The position numbers and the translations under genes are program-made. From Saprospiraceae bacterium (GTDB lineage: Bacteria > Bacteroidota > Bacteroidia > Chitinophagales > Saprospiraceae): DNA of 64,000 bases. How positions within the stretch are numbered: the first letter of the stretch is position 1; each line of letters opens with the position of its first letter. Shown piece by piece: positions 63,820-64,000 of the stretch. The notes under the pieces are model-generated. The model searched no databases. It saw only the letters and a list, made by a program, of their open reading frames with translations, and was not told the origin of the DNA. The stretch lies in contig JALHQW010000009.1 in the NCBI GenBank assembly GCA_022841745.1, positions 34,900 to 98,899 of the forward strand, given 5' to 3'.

Positions 63820-64000
63820 TATGCCAGTTCCATGAATTGGTATGCCAGTTTTATCAGTTAGGATGGCAGTTCCATGAATTGGTATGCCAGTTTTATCAGT
63901 TAGGATGGCAGTTCCATGAATTGGTATGCCAGTTTTATCAGTTAGGATGGCAGTTCCATGAATTGGTATGCCAGTTTTATCAGTTAGGATGGCAGTTCCA
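63820..64000. repeat. Perfect 42-bp tandem repeat running off the window
   Basis: From 63827 there are four exact 42-base copies plus six bases of a fifth, cut by the window end. Each copy is two related 21-base halves (GTTCCATGAATTGGTATGCCA and a diverged half beginning GTTTTATCAG). Because the period is a multiple of three, one plus frame is open from an ATG at 63795 (giving QFHELVC and QFYQLGW heptads) and one minus frame is also open (TAILTDKTGIPIHG). Neither is a known protein. The ORF may continue beyond the window. Confidence 0.95.

Noticed and set aside
63820..64000. CRISPR array
   Set aside because: The 42-bp units are contiguous with no variable spacers: a plain tandem repeat.

Overview
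The window looks like a chromosome segment from a member of the Bacteroidota, most likely of Saprospira/Lewinella type. The evidence is: -7 boxes of the TAnnTTTG form instead of E. coli-type promoters; many lipoproteins and secreted proteins with type IX secretion (T9SS) C-terminal sorting domains; families largely confined to this phylum (DUF4836, DUF4340, TlpA-like lipoproteins, CHAT-TPR operons); a tmRNA whose tag ends in YAMAA; and very large multidomain secreted proteins. The phylum is well supported. The family is inference.

Layout. 1-9.3 kb is mostly housekeeping: the end of a TPR protein, an elongator tRNA-Met, a DUF4836 lipoprotein, purL, a TlpA-like thioredoxin lipoprotein, a saccharopine/alanine dehydrogenase-like enzyme, a possible 33-residue membrane peptide with its own promoter, and ssrA (tmRNA). 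9.5-35.2 kb is filled by one minus-strand unit dominated by a single uninterrupted 8209-codon gene. It encodes a secreted Rhs/SpvB-type protein whose N-terminal three quarters is a chain of beta-propellers, IPT/TIG domains and 13 PPC-like modules, and whose last 120 residues are an NlpC/P60 peptidase domain placed where polymorphic toxins carry the toxin. Two small secreted genes follow it. 36-41 kb carries a LytTR response regulator and a duplicated two-gene cassette (a roughly 470-residue helical protein and a small Fn3-like secreted protein).

41.2-46.6 kb is a decayed operon: ECF sigma factor, membrane TPR protein, lipoprotein and TPR-CHAT protease. All four genes are broken, by four in-frame stops, two frameshifts and a 113-bp MITE with 20-bp inverted repeats and a 9-bp target duplication. 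Removing the MITE and one target copy restores a continuous 312-codon lipoprotein frame. 47-50 kb has two secreted surface proteins followed by about 1 kb packed with long perfect hairpins. 50.2-54.2 kb has a TPR protein, an HD domain fused to a Pycsar-effector-like membrane domain, remnants of a DNA methyltransferase and a PIN toxin, and an RRM RNA-binding protein with a long U-rich leader. 54.5-63.8 kb holds a T9SS-sorted propeller protein, a DUF4340 protein, a glucan phosphorylase, a lipoprotein, a MauG-type dihaem peroxidase and a threonine aldolase. The window ends inside a perfect 42-bp tandem repeat.

The best candidates for something new are the giant propeller-Rhs-NlpC/P60 protein and the coordinated decay of the sigma/TPR/CHAT operon with its MITE scar. 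A lesser one is the set of gene-end hairpins whose arms are built from short tandem units. All calls come from reading the sequence. No database search or structure prediction was run.
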